From Pseudonocardia petroleophila (lineage in GTDB: Bacteria > Actinomycetota > Actinomycetes > Mycobacteriales > Pseudonocardiaceae): 64,000 nucleotides of DNA. Under the pieces are notes generated by a model. That model was not told the origin of the DNA, made no database searches, and was given only the letters and a program-made list of their open reading frames with translations. Each line of letters starts with the position of its first letter. The stretch's first letter is position 1. Positions 35,286 to 43,548 of the stretch are shown here, one piece after another. The DNA lies in the NCBI RefSeq assembly GCF_014235185.1, contig NZ_CP060131.1, positions 317,501-381,500 on the forward strand. Direction: 5' to 3'. The position numbers and the translations under genes are program-made.

Positions 35286-37246
35286 GACGCGCCTCCGGAG
35301 CCCGTGCGCGGAAACGGCTGCTCCGGCGCGCTCTTCCGCGCACGGGCGGCGAAGCCGCCGAAGACGTCGAGCGCGGTGGGGTCGGCCAGCACGCCGCGCG
35401 CGGTGTCGTCGATGTCGGCGCCGAGCAGGATCCGCTTCACCGGCAGCTCCAGCTTCTTGCCGGTGCGGTTGCGGGGCACGACCGGCACGGCGGTGATGCG
35501 GTCCGGCACGTGCCGCGGGCTCAGCGCGGTGCGCAGCTCGCGGGCGATCCGGGCCTCGTCGAGCTCCGCGCCCTCGGCGAGCCGGACGAACAGCAGCAGC
35601 TCCCCGTTGCCGCCCGCCGGGTCCTCCAGGTGCACGACCAGGCTGTCGTCGATCCCGGGCAGCTCCTCGACCACCGCGTAGAACTCCGCGGTGCCCAGCC
35701 GGACGCCGCCGCGGTTGAGCGTGGCGTCCGAGCGGCCGGCGATCACGCAGCTGCCGGTCGCGGAGAACCGCACCCAGTCGCCGTGGCGCCACACGCCGGG
35801 GTAGACGTCGAAGTAGGCCTCGCGGTAGCGGGAGCCCGGCTGCGTCGGAGGACGGTCCCCCCAGAACCCGACCGGCATCGACGGCATCGGCTCGGTGATC
35901 ACCAGCTCCCCCAGCTCCCCGACGACCGGCTTCCCGTCCTCGTCGAACGCGGCCGCGGCGACGCCGAGCGCTGGCCCGGCGATCTCCCCGGTCACGCACG
36001 CCTGCCAGGGGCTGCCCTGGACGATCCCGGTGCAGACGTCGGTGCCGCCGCTGCCCACGTTGAGCAGCACGCCGTCGAGGTGTTCGGCGACCCAGTGGTA
36101 CCCCTCCGGCGGCAGCGGGCTGCCGGCCGCGCCGAGCTGGCGCAGCCGCGGCAGCGGGGGCGGCACGTACCCCTCGGCGCGGCAGGCCATGAGGAAGCCG
36201 GGCGAGGCGCCCATCAGCGTCGCGCCGGTCTCCTGCGCGATCCGCCACTGCCAGCCGACGTCGGGGTGGACCGGGTTGCCGTCGACCAGCACCACCGACG
36301 CCCCGCACAGCAGCCCGGAGACCAGTGCGTTCCACATCATCCAGGCGGTGGTGGAGAACCAGAGGATCCGGTCGCCGGGGCCGAGGTCCCAGCTGAGGGC
36401 GTGGTTCTTCAGGTGCTCGACGGTGATCCCGCCGTGCCCGTGCACGATCGCCTTCGGCCTGCCCGTGGTGCCGGAGGAGAACAGGACGTAGAGCGGGTGG
36501 TCGAACGGGACGGGGTCGTACGCGGGCTCGGCCGGCTCGGCCAGCAGTTCGTCCCACGTCGTGGCGTCCGGGAGGTCGCCCGCGCCGTAGGGCACCGCGA
36601 CGACGTGCCTCACCGTCGGCAGGCCCGCGCGCAGGGCCGCGACCTCGGCGCGGCGGTCGACCGGCTTCGCGCCGTAGGTGTAGCCGGGCGCGGCGAGCAG
36701 GACGGTGGGCTCGATCTGGGCGAAGCGGTCGATCACGCTGCGCGCCCCGAACTCCGGCGCGCAGCTCGCCCACACCGCCCCGAGGCTCGCCGCGGCCAGG
36801 AACGCGACGAGCGTCTCGGGGATGTTGGGCAGGTAGGCGACGACCCGGTCGCCGCGGCCGACGCCGAGCCGCGCCAGCCCGGCGCGGGCCCTGGCGACCT
36901 GGTCGCGCAGCTCGTCCCAGGTCAGCTCGACGACGTCGCGGGTCTGCGAGTACGCGACCACGGCGACGCCGCCGGCCCCGCGCAGCGCATGGGCGGCGTA
37001 GTTCAGCTCGGCGCCCGGGAACCACTGCGCGCCCGGCATCTCCCGGCGCCCCAGCACGGCGGTCGGCGGGGTCGTGAAGTCCACGTCGAGGTGGTCGACG
37101 ACCGCCGCCCAGAACCCGTCGAGGTCGGTGACCGACCAGCGGTGCAGGGCGGCGTAGTCGGTGATCCCCACCGACGCGGCGAAGGTCCCGATACGGCTCG
37201 TGCGCGGAAACGGCGGCTGGGGCGCGCCTTTCCGCTCACGGGTCAC
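35282..37246 (-). CDS. Acetoacetyl-CoA-synthetase-like AMP-ligase bracketed by translated repeats
   Basis: A 654-residue adenylate-forming ligase that matches acetoacetate-CoA ligases: SRIGTFAASVGITDYAALH near the start, LNYAAHAL, VLFSSGTTGRPKAIVHGHGG (phosphate loop, about 275-295), VGSGGTDVC, SDATLNRGGVRLG and RNRTGKKLELPVKR. It would couple a beta-keto acid to CoA. Copies C and B of the 46-bp palindromic element lie inside the gene's ends and are translated in the same frame. They give RERKGAPQPPFPRT at residues 3-16 and RARKSAPEQPFPRT near the C-terminus. GTG at 37246 overlaps the stop of the hydratase. Confidence 0.85.
   Translation of the reverse strand: MTRERKGAPQPPFPRTSRIGTFAASVGITDYAALHRWSVTDLDGFWAAVVDHLDVDFTTPPTAVLGRREMPGAQWFPGAELNYAAHALRGAGGVAVVAYSQTRDVVELTWDELRDQVARARAGLARLGVGRGDRVVAYLPNIPETLVAFLAAASLGAVWASCAPEFGARSVIDRFAQIEPTVLLAAPGYTYGAKPVDRRAEVAALRAGLPTVRHVVAVPYGAGDLPDATTWDELLAEPAEPAYDPVPFDHPLYVLFSSGTTGRPKAIVHGHGGITVEHLKNHALSWDLGPGDRILWFSTTAWMMWNALVSGLLCGASVVLVDGNPVHPDVGWQWRIAQETGATLMGASPGFLMACRAEGYVPPPLPRLRQLGAAGSPLPPEGYHWVAEHLDGVLLNVGSGGTDVCTGIVQGSPWQACVTGEIAGPALGVAAAAFDEDGKPVVGELGELVITEPMPSMPVGFWGDRPPTQPGSRYREAYFDVYPGVWRHGDWVRFSATGSCVIAGRSDATLNRGGVRLGTAEFYAVVEELPGIDDSLVVHLEDPAGGNGELLLFVRLAEGAELDEARIARELRTALSPRHVPDRITAVPVVPRNRTGKKLELPVKRILLGADIDDTARGVLADPTALDVFGGFAARARKSAPEQPFPRTGSGGAS
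35301..35346. repeat. 46-bp palindromic element, copy B (inside the ligase 3' end)
   Basis: Arms CCCGTGCGCGGAA and TTCCGCGCACGGG (13 bases, perfect) around a 20-base middle that is no longer complementary. Exactly 46 bases, aligned without gaps to copies A and C. It lies inside the last 22 codons of the ligase gene and is translated as RARKSAPEQPFPRT. Confidence 0.8.
37197..37242. repeat. 46-bp palindromic element, copy C (inside the ligase 5' end)
   Basis: Begins CTCGTGCGCGGAAA and ends TTTCCGCTCACGGG, an imperfect inverted repeat of 46 bases that aligns without gaps with copies A and B. It covers codons 2-17 of the ligase gene, read in the same frame as copy B, and abuts the GTGA overlap with the hydratase gene. 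Confidence 0.8.
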
Positions 37247-38016
37247 TTCGCCACCTTCGGTCCGCGCCCGGCCAGGAACTCCCGCATCCGGGTCTGCGCC
37301 TCGTCGCTGCTCGACGCCACCGCCGCCATCAGCGCCTCCATCAGGTAGCCCTGCTCCGGGTCGGCCTCGGCGATGCGGGGCAGGGCCTGCAGCACCGCGA
37401 AGTTCGTGACGGGCGAGTTGCCGGCGATCTTCTTCGCGAGCCCGAGCGCGTGGTCGAGCCCGTGTCCGTCGTCGACGCGGTACTGAGACAGCCCGAGCGC
37501 GTGGCCCTCGTCGGCGTCGAGGACGCGGCCCGTCAGCATCATGTCGGCCATCCGGGGCACCCCGATCAGCTTCGGCACCCGGACCGACGCGCCGCCGCCG
37601 ACGAACAGCCCGCGGCTGCCCTCCGGCAGGGCGTAGAACGTGCTCGACTCGGCCACCCGGATGTGCGCGGCGCAGGCCAGCTCCAGCCCGCCGCCGACGA
37701 CCGCGCCCTTCAGGACGGCGACGACCGGCACGCTGCCGTGCTCGATGCGGGCGAAGGCGCGGTGCCACATCCGGGAGTGCAGCAGTCCCTCGTAGGCGTC
37801 GCGCTCGGCGAGCTCGCCGAGGTCGAGGCCGGCGGAGAAGTGGTCACCGTCGGCGTCGAGGACGACCGCGCGGACCGCATCGGGCACCGCGGAGAAGTAG
37901 GCCTCCAGGCCCAGCACGGTGGCGTCGTCGAGGGCGTTGCGCTTGGCCGCGCGGTGCAGCCGGACGACGGCGACGGCGCCGTGGTCCTCGACCTGCACGG
38001 AGTCGGGGAGGTTCAC
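37243..38016 (-). CDS. Enoyl-CoA hydratase/isomerase family protein
   Basis: A 257-residue crotonase-fold enzyme. The oxyanion-hole region HFSAGLDLGELAER (about 60-73) and the second block LKGAVVGGGLELACAAHIRV (about 95-114) are present. The Glu in ALPEGSRGLFVGGGASVRVP (about 127-146) is in the place of a hydratase catalytic residue. It would hydrate an enoyl-CoA or act as a hydratase/lyase on an aryl-propenoyl-CoA. GTG at 38016 overlaps the stop of the AMP-ligase upstream. Second gene of the operon. Confidence 0.88.
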   Translation of the reverse strand: MNLPDSVQVEDHGAVAVVRLHRAAKRNALDDATVLGLEAYFSAVPDAVRAVVLDADGDHFSAGLDLGELAERDAYEGLLHSRMWHRAFARIEHGSVPVVAVLKGAVVGGGLELACAAHIRVAESSTFYALPEGSRGLFVGGGASVRVPKLIGVPRMADMMLTGRVLDADEGHALGLSQYRVDDGHGLDHALGLAKKIAGNSPVTNFAVLQALPRIAEADPEQGYLMEALMAAVASSSDEAQTRMREFLAGRGPKVAK

Positions 38017-39488
38017 GTGAGTCCTTCCGCGGTCGCCCGCAGCTCGGTGCGGCGGAGCTTGCCCGTCGCGTTGCGGGGCAGTTCCCCGGTGATCACGATG
38101 CGGCGCGGCACCTTGTACCGGGCCAGGTGCGCGGTGAGGTGCTCGCGCAGCGCGTCGGGGTCGAGGTCGACGCCCTCGGCCGGCTGCACGAACCCGACGC
38201 CGGTCTCGCCCCACCGCTCGTCCGGCACCCCGACGACGGCCGCGCCGACCACCCCGTCGACGGCGAGCAGCACCGCCTCGACCTCCGCCGGGTACACGTT
38301 CTCGCCGCCGGAGATGAACATGTCCTTGACGCGGTCGACGACGGTGGCCCAGCCGTCCGGCGCCACGGTCAGCACGTCGCCGGTGCGGAACCAGCCGTCG
38401 AGCGTGTCGTCCGGCTGCCCCCAGTACCCGGCGAACACGTTCGGCCCGCGGACGAGCAGCTCGGCGGGCCCGGCGTCGACGGGCCCGACCTCGCCGTCGC
38501 GGACCATCGCCACGTCGGTGAAGAAGTGCGGGACGCCCACGGACACCGGGTGCGCCGTGGACCCCTCGCGGGTGGCCATGAGCACGCCGGGGCTCGCCTC
38601 GGTCATGCCGTAGCCCTGCTGCAGCGTGACGCCGCGGCTCTGCCAGGCCGCCGCGACGCGGGCGGGCACCGGCGACCCGCCGTACTGGACGACGCGCAGC
38701 GACGTCAGGTCGGCCGCGCCGAACCCGGGGTGGTCGCAGAGCATCTGCAGCATCGTCGGCACCGCGGAGAAGCCGGTGATCCCGGCCTCGCCGATCCGCG
38801 CGAGGATCGCGGCGGGATCGACCTTCGCGACCGGTTCCACCGACCCGCCCTTGAACAGCGTCGGAAGCGTGATCTGCCCGATCCCGACGCAGTGGAACAG
38901 CGGCGCGATGCACAGCGCGCGGTCGGTGCTCGCGACGTCGACGTGGGCGAGCTGGTTGACCGTGTTCCAGGTCAGGTTGCCGTGGGTGAGCACCGCGCCC
39001 TTCGGGCGTCCGGTGGTGCCGGAGGTGTAGAGGACGAGCGCGGGGTCGTCGAGGCCGACGGGGTGCCGCGCGCCGTCCGCCCCCGCCAGCGCCTCCTCGT
39101 ACGCCGGCCCGACCTCCAGCCGCGGCCCGGTGAACTCGGCGGCGAGCGCGGCGGCGTCCGGGCTGGACACCAGGAACGTCGCGCCGACGTCGCCGAGCAT
39201 GTAGCGGATCTCGGGCCCGGCCAGGCGGTGGTTGAGCGGCACCGCGATCGCGCCGAGGCGCCAGACCGCGAAGAACGTCTCCAGCACCTCGACGGCGTTG
39301 ACGCCGAGCTGCGCGACGCGGTCGCCCTTCCCGACCCCGGCGGCGGCCAGGACACCGGCGAGGCGCTCGACGCGGTCGGCCAGCTCGCCGTAGCTCCGCG
39401 CGCCGCCCGGGCCGATCAGCGCGGGCCGGGCGGCGTCGATCCGGGCGCGGCGCGCGGGCCAGCTGCCGAGTCCGTCGGGTGGGTGCAC
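38013..39488 (-). CDS. Acyl-CoA synthetase (FadD/4-coumarate-ligase-like)
   Basis: A 491-residue adenylate-forming ligase, first gene of the leftward acyl-CoA operon. Motifs: VLYTSGTTGRPKGAVLTHGN (phosphate loop, about 150-169), QQGYGMTEASPG (motif A5), DGWFRTGDV and VDRVKDMFISGGENVYPAEVE, and the terminal catalytic Lys in PRNATGKLRRTEL. It makes acyl-CoA from a free acid, ATP and CoA. GTG at 39488 starts 11 bases from the MarR-type palindrome. The acid is unknown; medium-chain or phenylpropenoid acids are both possible. Confidence 0.88.
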   Translation of the reverse strand: MHPPDGLGSWPARRARIDAARPALIGPGGARSYGELADRVERLAGVLAAAGVGKGDRVAQLGVNAVEVLETFFAVWRLGAIAVPLNHRLAGPEIRYMLGDVGATFLVSSPDAAALAAEFTGPRLEVGPAYEEALAGADGARHPVGLDDPALVLYTSGTTGRPKGAVLTHGNLTWNTVNQLAHVDVASTDRALCIAPLFHCVGIGQITLPTLFKGGSVEPVAKVDPAAILARIGEAGITGFSAVPTMLQMLCDHPGFGAADLTSLRVVQYGGSPVPARVAAAWQSRGVTLQQGYGMTEASPGVLMATREGSTAHPVSVGVPHFFTDVAMVRDGEVGPVDAGPAELLVRGPNVFAGYWGQPDDTLDGWFRTGDVLTVAPDGWATVVDRVKDMFISGGENVYPAEVEAVLLAVDGVVGAAVVGVPDERWGETGVGFVQPAEGVDLDPDALREHLTAHLARYKVPRRIVITGELPRNATGKLRRTELRATAEGLT

Positions 39489-39499
39489 GGCTCCGAGAT

Positions 39500-39516
39500 T
39501 AACAGGAAACCTGTTA
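39500..39516. promoter_or_regulatory. Perfect palindrome, MarR-type operator
   Basis: TAACAGGAAACCTGTTA is a 7-3-7 perfect inverted repeat in the 38-base gap between the divergent AMP-ligase (start 39488) and MarR (start 39527) genes. It is AT-rich against a very GC-rich background and is placed to control both directions, as MarR family proteins usually do. It is the most likely binding site of the adjacent regulator. Confidence 0.85.
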
Positions 39517-39526
39517 TTGTCGAGGG

Positions 39527-39940
39527 GTGCCGCCGTCCCTGCTGTACGTCGTGAAGCAGGTCGAGCTGGCCGTGCGGTCGCACCTCGACGAGCTGCTGCG
39601 CCCGCACGGCCTCACGACCTCGACCTACACCGCGCTCACCGTCCTGGAGCGCCGCGACGGCCTGACCACCGCCGACCTCGCCCGCACCTCGTTCGTCACG
39701 CCGCAGGCCATGGCCGACATCGTCGCGGCGCTGGAGGCGCGCGGGCACATCGTCCGCACGCCGGACCCGACCCACGGGCGGCGGCTGCGTACCAGCCTCA
39801 CCGCCGAGGGCCGGGCCCTGCTCGCCGCCCTCGCCGAGGAGGTGGGGGCACTCGAGGAGCGAATGCTGGCCGGCCTCGACCCGGCCCAGCGCGCCGCGCT
39901 GCGCACCCAGCTCAACGCGTGCCGGGAGGCGCTGACCTAA
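39527..39940 (+). CDS. MarR-family regulator
   Basis: A 137-residue winged-helix regulator: LTTSTYTALTVLERRDGLTTADLARTS, recognition helix VTPQAMADIVAALEARG, wing RTPDPTHGRRLRTSLT and C-terminal dimer helices. GTG at 39527 lies ten bases from the palindrome at 39500-39516 with no Shine-Dalgarno, so the message is probably leaderless and self-repressed. It is divergent from the acyl-CoA operon. By analogy with CouR-type proteins its ligand may be an acyl-CoA thioester made by that operon. Its TAA overlaps the stop of the convergent PaaX gene. Confidence 0.9.
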   Translation: MPPSLLYVVKQVELAVRSHLDELLRPHGLTTSTYTALTVLERRDGLTTADLARTSFVTPQAMADIVAALEARGHIVRTPDPTHGRRLRTSLTAEGRALLAALAEEVGALEERMLAGLDPAQRAALRTQLNACREALT

Positions 39941-40749
39941 CGGGCGTCGCGCACCCTCAGGATCTCCGCCGCCACCTCCGCGGCCCGCGGGGCGAGCTCG
40001 CGGTGGCGGCGCAGGAACAGGTCGTGGGCGCCGACCGCGGGCCAGGACGCCGGGAGATGCCGGACGGGCAGGCGGGGGTCGTTGCGGATCGTGCGCAGCC
40101 AGTCGGCCTCCAGCGCGACCTGGGCGGCCAGCGGGTCGGCCGGGCCCCGCCCGGGCTCCGACCAGCGCCGCACGAACCGGGCGTAGTCGCCGGCGAGGGC
40201 GTCGAGGTCCCAGGCGTCGCGGACCAGCGCGTCGACGTCGGTGGGGGGCAGCGCGGTCGCCGTGAACGCCGAGAGGTGCGCGGCCGCCTCCAGCCCGTCG
40301 ACCAGCGCGGTGACGTCCACCGGCCCCGCCGCCAGCCACAGCCCGCCGCGCAGCGACCCGAACCCGGCCCAGACCAGCCGGGCCCGCAGCGCGTGCCGCT
40401 GCTTCGCCCACGAGTCGGGCAGCGAGTACGACAGCAGCGTCCAGCTGCCGTCCCAGTCGTCGTTGACGGGGCCGGTGCGCCACATCCGGTCGCCGCCGTC
40501 GTCGAGCACGCGGCGGGCCAGCGGGGTGAGGCCGAGGTAGACCTCCCGGCCGCGCCGGGTGCGGTCGAGCAGGCCGCGGCGGGCCGCGCGGCTCAGCGTC
40601 GAGCGCGCGGCCTGCTCGGAGACCTCCGCGCGGCGCAGCAGCTCGAGCACCCCCGCCGTCGCGACCTCCACGTCCCGACCCAGGACGTACGCGCCGAGGA
40701 ACGCCAGCAGCACGGTCTGCGGACGGGTGCCGTCGCGTTCCTCGTCCAC
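39937..40749 (-). CDS. PaaX-family regulator
   Basis: A 270-residue PaaX-like repressor. The winged-helix N-terminus (about 12-75) has RRAEVSEQAARSTLSRAARR. The middle PaaX domain holds DWDGSWTLLSYSLPDSWAKQRHALRARL and FGSLRGGLWLAAGP. The C-terminal part (about 180-270) has RFVRRWSE and LRTIRNDPRLPVRHLP. Classical PaaX represses phenylacetate genes and responds to phenylacetyl-CoA; no paa genes are present, so the target is likely the divergent MHS transporter or the nearby acyl-CoA operon. ATG at 40749. Confidence 0.9.
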   Translation of the reverse strand: MDEERDGTRPQTVLLAFLGAYVLGRDVEVATAGVLELLRRAEVSEQAARSTLSRAARRGLLDRTRRGREVYLGLTPLARRVLDDGGDRMWRTGPVNDDWDGSWTLLSYSLPDSWAKQRHALRARLVWAGFGSLRGGLWLAAGPVDVTALVDGLEAAAHLSAFTATALPPTDVDALVRDAWDLDALAGDYARFVRRWSEPGRGPADPLAAQVALEADWLRTIRNDPRLPVRHLPASWPAVGAHDLFLRRHRELAPRAAEVAAEILRVRDAR

Positions 40750-40786
40750 GGGGGGAGCCTAGCCACGATCAACACTGGGCAGAACG

Positions 40787-40816
40787 TTGACGGTCGTCGA
40801 CCAAGATGCCTACTCT
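40787..40816 (+). promoter_or_regulatory. Predicted promoter of the MHS transporter gene
   Basis: TTGACG (40787-40792) and TACTCT (40811-40816) with an 18-base spacer. A short inverted repeat TCAAC / GTTGA (40769-40773 and 40786-40790) overlaps the -35 and could bind the divergent PaaX-family regulator. The transporter ATG is 50 bases downstream, with GGAGG at 40855-40859. Confidence 0.5.
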
Positions 40817-40866
40817 CCTGCGTGACGCGGACCACCCGACGAGAGCAGTTCCCTGGAGGCAGTGCG

Positions 40867-42171
40867 ATGACCGCACCCGGCCCGACCACCCCCCAGCTCC
40901 GGCGCGCCGCGCTGTCGAGCTACCTCGGCAGCGTGATCGAGTACTACGACTTCCTGCTCTACGCCACGGCCGCGGCCCTCGTGTTCGGGCCGGTGTTCTT
41001 CTCCGGGCTCGACCCGGTCGTCGGCACGATCGCGAGCCTCGGCACGCTCGCCACGGGCTACCTCGCCCGCCCCCTCGGCGGGATCCTGTTCGGCCACTTC
41101 GGCGACCGGCTCGGCCGCAAGAAGATGCTGATCACCACCATGACCCTGATGGGCATCGCGAGCGTGCTCATCGGCCTGCTGCCCACCCCGGCGCAGATCG
41201 GCGCGCTCGCCCCGGTGCTGCTGGTGGTGCTGCGCGTCGCGCAGGGGATCGCGGTCGGCGGCGAGTGGGGCGGGGCCGTGCTGCTCTCCGCCGAGCACGC
41301 CACCTCCCGGCGCGGACTGTGGGCCAGCTTCACCAACGCGGGCGCCCCGAGCGGCGGCGTCCTGTCGACGGTCGTCCTGGCGATCACCGCGGCGACGATG
41401 ACCGAGGAGCAGTTCCTGTCCTGGGGCTGGCGCATCCCGTTCCTGCTCAGCGCCGTGCTGCTGGCGCTCGGGCTGTTCGTCCGCTCGCGCGTCGAGGAGA
41501 CGCCGGTGTTCCGGGCCGAGATCGCGGAGACCCCGCCCGCGTTCCCGCTGGTCGACGTCCTGCGCAACCACCCCCGCGTCCTCGCCCTGTCGGTCGGGAT
41601 CGGCTTCGCCGCGTTCGTCGTGCAGGCCACGATCACGACGTTCTCCCTGTCGTACGCGGTCGAGGCCGGCATCCCGCGCTCGACCGTGCTCAACGCGCTG
41701 ACCGCGTCGTCGGTGGCCGCCGTGGTCGGGATCATCGGGTGGTCGGCGCTGTCGGACCGGCTCGGGCGGCGGCCGGTGATGATCGCCGGGGCCGTGGCCT
41801 GCGGAGCGTGGGCGTTCGCGCTGTTCCCGCTGATCAGCAGCGGGTCGACGGCGCTGCTCGTGGTGGCCGTCGTCGTCGGGCAGGGACTGCTGCACCCGGC
41901 CCTCTACGGGCCGCTGGCCGCGCTCTACACCGAGCTGTTCGCGACGCGGTCGCGGTACACGGGCGCGTCGCTGGGCTACCAGCTCGCCGGGACCGGGGCC
42001 GGGTTCGCGCCGCTGGCGTTCGCGGCGATCTACGGGGCGACGGGGAGTGCGCTCGTGATCTCGGTGATCATCGCGGTGCTGTGCCTCGTCACCGTGGCCT
42101 GTCTGGCGCTGGCCCCGGAGACGCACCGGCGGAGTCTGAGCGAGGCGGGGGCCCGGGTTCCTGCGGCGTGA
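40867..42171 (+). CDS. MFS transporter, metabolite:H+ symporter type
   Basis: A 434-residue, 12-segment MFS protein of the MHS (shikimate/citrate/proline-betaine) type. The family stretch SYLGSVIEYYDFLLYATAAA opens segment 1. The loop GHFGDRLGRKKMLITTM is the MFS signature, and VAQGIAVGGEWGGAVLLSAEH is typical of MHS members. The loop between segments 8 and 9 has SDRLGRRPVM. ATG at 40867 has a GGAGG Shine-Dalgarno. As it neighbours PaaX and the acyl-CoA operon, it may import the carboxylic acid used there. Confidence 0.9.
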   Translation: MTAPGPTTPQLRRAALSSYLGSVIEYYDFLLYATAAALVFGPVFFSGLDPVVGTIASLGTLATGYLARPLGGILFGHFGDRLGRKKMLITTMTLMGIASVLIGLLPTPAQIGALAPVLLVVLRVAQGIAVGGEWGGAVLLSAEHATSRRGLWASFTNAGAPSGGVLSTVVLAITAATMTEEQFLSWGWRIPFLLSAVLLALGLFVRSRVEETPVFRAEIAETPPAFPLVDVLRNHPRVLALSVGIGFAAFVVQATITTFSLSYAVEAGIPRSTVLNALTASSVAAVVGIIGWSALSDRLGRRPVMIAGAVACGAWAFALFPLISSGSTALLVVAVVVGQGLLHPALYGPLAALYTELFATRSRYTGASLGYQLAGTGAGFAPLAFAAIYGATGSALVISVIIAVLCLVTVACLALAPETHRRSLSEAGARVPAA

Positions 42172-42184
42172 TCATCCGGTCAGC

Positions 42185-43544
42185 GTGTGCTACTGCACCT
42201 TTGTTGGGTCGATTCGTAGGTCTGCCCACGTCAGGGCGGTAGAATCGAACACATGTTCCCCTCCGTGCTCGATCCCGATCCTCCACAGGGAGTCGTGCCC
42301 GATCCAGTTCCCTCCGGGACGTTCGGGCTCGAACTCGATCTCACCACCACCGATGTTTCCCTGCTCTCCGACGCCGATCTGGTGGATGCCGTGGTCGGGT
42401 TCGAGGCGATGGCGTCCTGGGCTGCGGCCCGCCAGTTCGCCGTTCTGGCCGAGTTCTCCCGGCGGGGCGGGGACGGATCCATCCGGCCGGTGACCGCTGC
42501 AGTTCCGGCGCGGGAGTGGGCCGGGCCCGAGGTGGCCACGGCGCTCACGCTGTCGCCGGGGGCAGGGGAGGTGCGACTCGCCCAGGCGATCCGGCTCGAC
42601 GGGGTGCTCCGGCCGACCCGCGACCTGCTGGAAGCCGGCCGGCTCGATGTGCCGAGGGTGCGGTTGATCCTGGACCGGCTCGCCGTGGTCTCCGACCATC
42701 ACGCTGCCGTGGTGCAGGAGCGGGTGCTGCCTGCGGCGCCCGGCCAGACCTGGGCGCAGCTGTCCGCGGCGCTGCGCCGGGCGATCCTCGCCGTCGACCC
42801 GGACGGGGCCGCGGAACGTCATCAGGCGGCGCGGAAGGAACGCCGGGTGGATGTGTTCCCGGGTGAGGACGGGATGGCGACGGTGTGGGCGCGGATGTCT
42901 GCGCCGGACGCCGCGTCCTCTCTCGAGTGGCTGACCCGTCTGGCCCGCGGCATGGGCGCCGACGACCCGCGGACCCTGGATCAGTGCCGCGCCGACCTCG
43001 CCGCCGCCGCACTCACCGGGAGGCTGGTCATCCGCGACCCCTCGGCGGACCCGACGGTCGTGGCTCCGGTGACGCCGGGGAAGCCGTTGATCACCGTCGT
43101 GGTCCCGTACTCGACGTTGATCGGGGTGGATGAGGAGCCGTGTGAGATCGCCGGGTACGGCCCGATCCCCGCCCATCTGGCCCGCGACATCGCCGCCGAC
43201 GCGGTGTGGCGGCGCCTGGTCACCGACCCGCTGACCGGGGCGGTCCTCGATCACGGCCGCACCACCTACCGCCCACCCGCCGCGTTGGCCGACCACGTCC
43301 GGGCCCGGGACGTGACCTGCCGGGCCCCGGGCTGCCGCCGGGCCGCGACCACCTGCGAACTCGACCACGTCATCGCCTGGGCGGACGGCGGGACCACGTC
43401 GGAGGACAACCTGGCCTGCCTGTGCACCGCGCACCACGACCTGAAGGAGCAGCCGGGCTGGCGGGTCACGCTGCACCCGGACCGGTCACTGGAGTGGACC
43501 ACCCCGACCGGACACCGCTACCGGACCCGGCCCCACGACCACCG
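42185..43544 (+). repeat. Copy 2 of duplicated 13E12-type HNH unit
   Basis: Near-identical to 2512-3874, same orientation. It shares the upstream 68 bases including the TAGAAT -10 (42240-42245) and the whole gene up to the HDHR codons. Flanking sequences on both sides differ completely from copy 1. No terminal repeats or target-site duplication can be seen. Confidence 0.85.
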
Positions 43545-43548
43545 CTGA
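42253..43548 (+). CDS. 13E12-type DUF222 / HNH endonuclease domain protein (copy 2)
   Basis: A 431-residue protein, about 85-90% identical by eye to the one at 2580. DUF222 covers roughly 1-330 and the HNH region starts at CRAPGC near 355, with CELDHVIAW and NLACLCTAHHD. The catalytic His and Asn are intact in both copies. This copy stops straight after HDHR and is the more likely ancestral length. ATG at 42253 is supported by the conserved -10 seven bases upstream (leaderless). Differences cluster in the first 35 residues and around 300-310. Confidence 0.88.
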   Translation: MFPSVLDPDPPQGVVPDPVPSGTFGLELDLTTTDVSLLSDADLVDAVVGFEAMASWAAARQFAVLAEFSRRGGDGSIRPVTAAVPAREWAGPEVATALTLSPGAGEVRLAQAIRLDGVLRPTRDLLEAGRLDVPRVRLILDRLAVVSDHHAAVVQERVLPAAPGQTWAQLSAALRRAILAVDPDGAAERHQAARKERRVDVFPGEDGMATVWARMSAPDAASSLEWLTRLARGMGADDPRTLDQCRADLAAAALTGRLVIRDPSADPTVVAPVTPGKPLITVVVPYSTLIGVDEEPCEIAGYGPIPAHLARDIAADAVWRRLVTDPLTGAVLDHGRTTYRPPAALADHVRARDVTCRAPGCRRAATTCELDHVIAWADGGTTSEDNLACLCTAHHDLKEQPGWRVTLHPDRSLEWTTPTGHRYRTRPHDHR

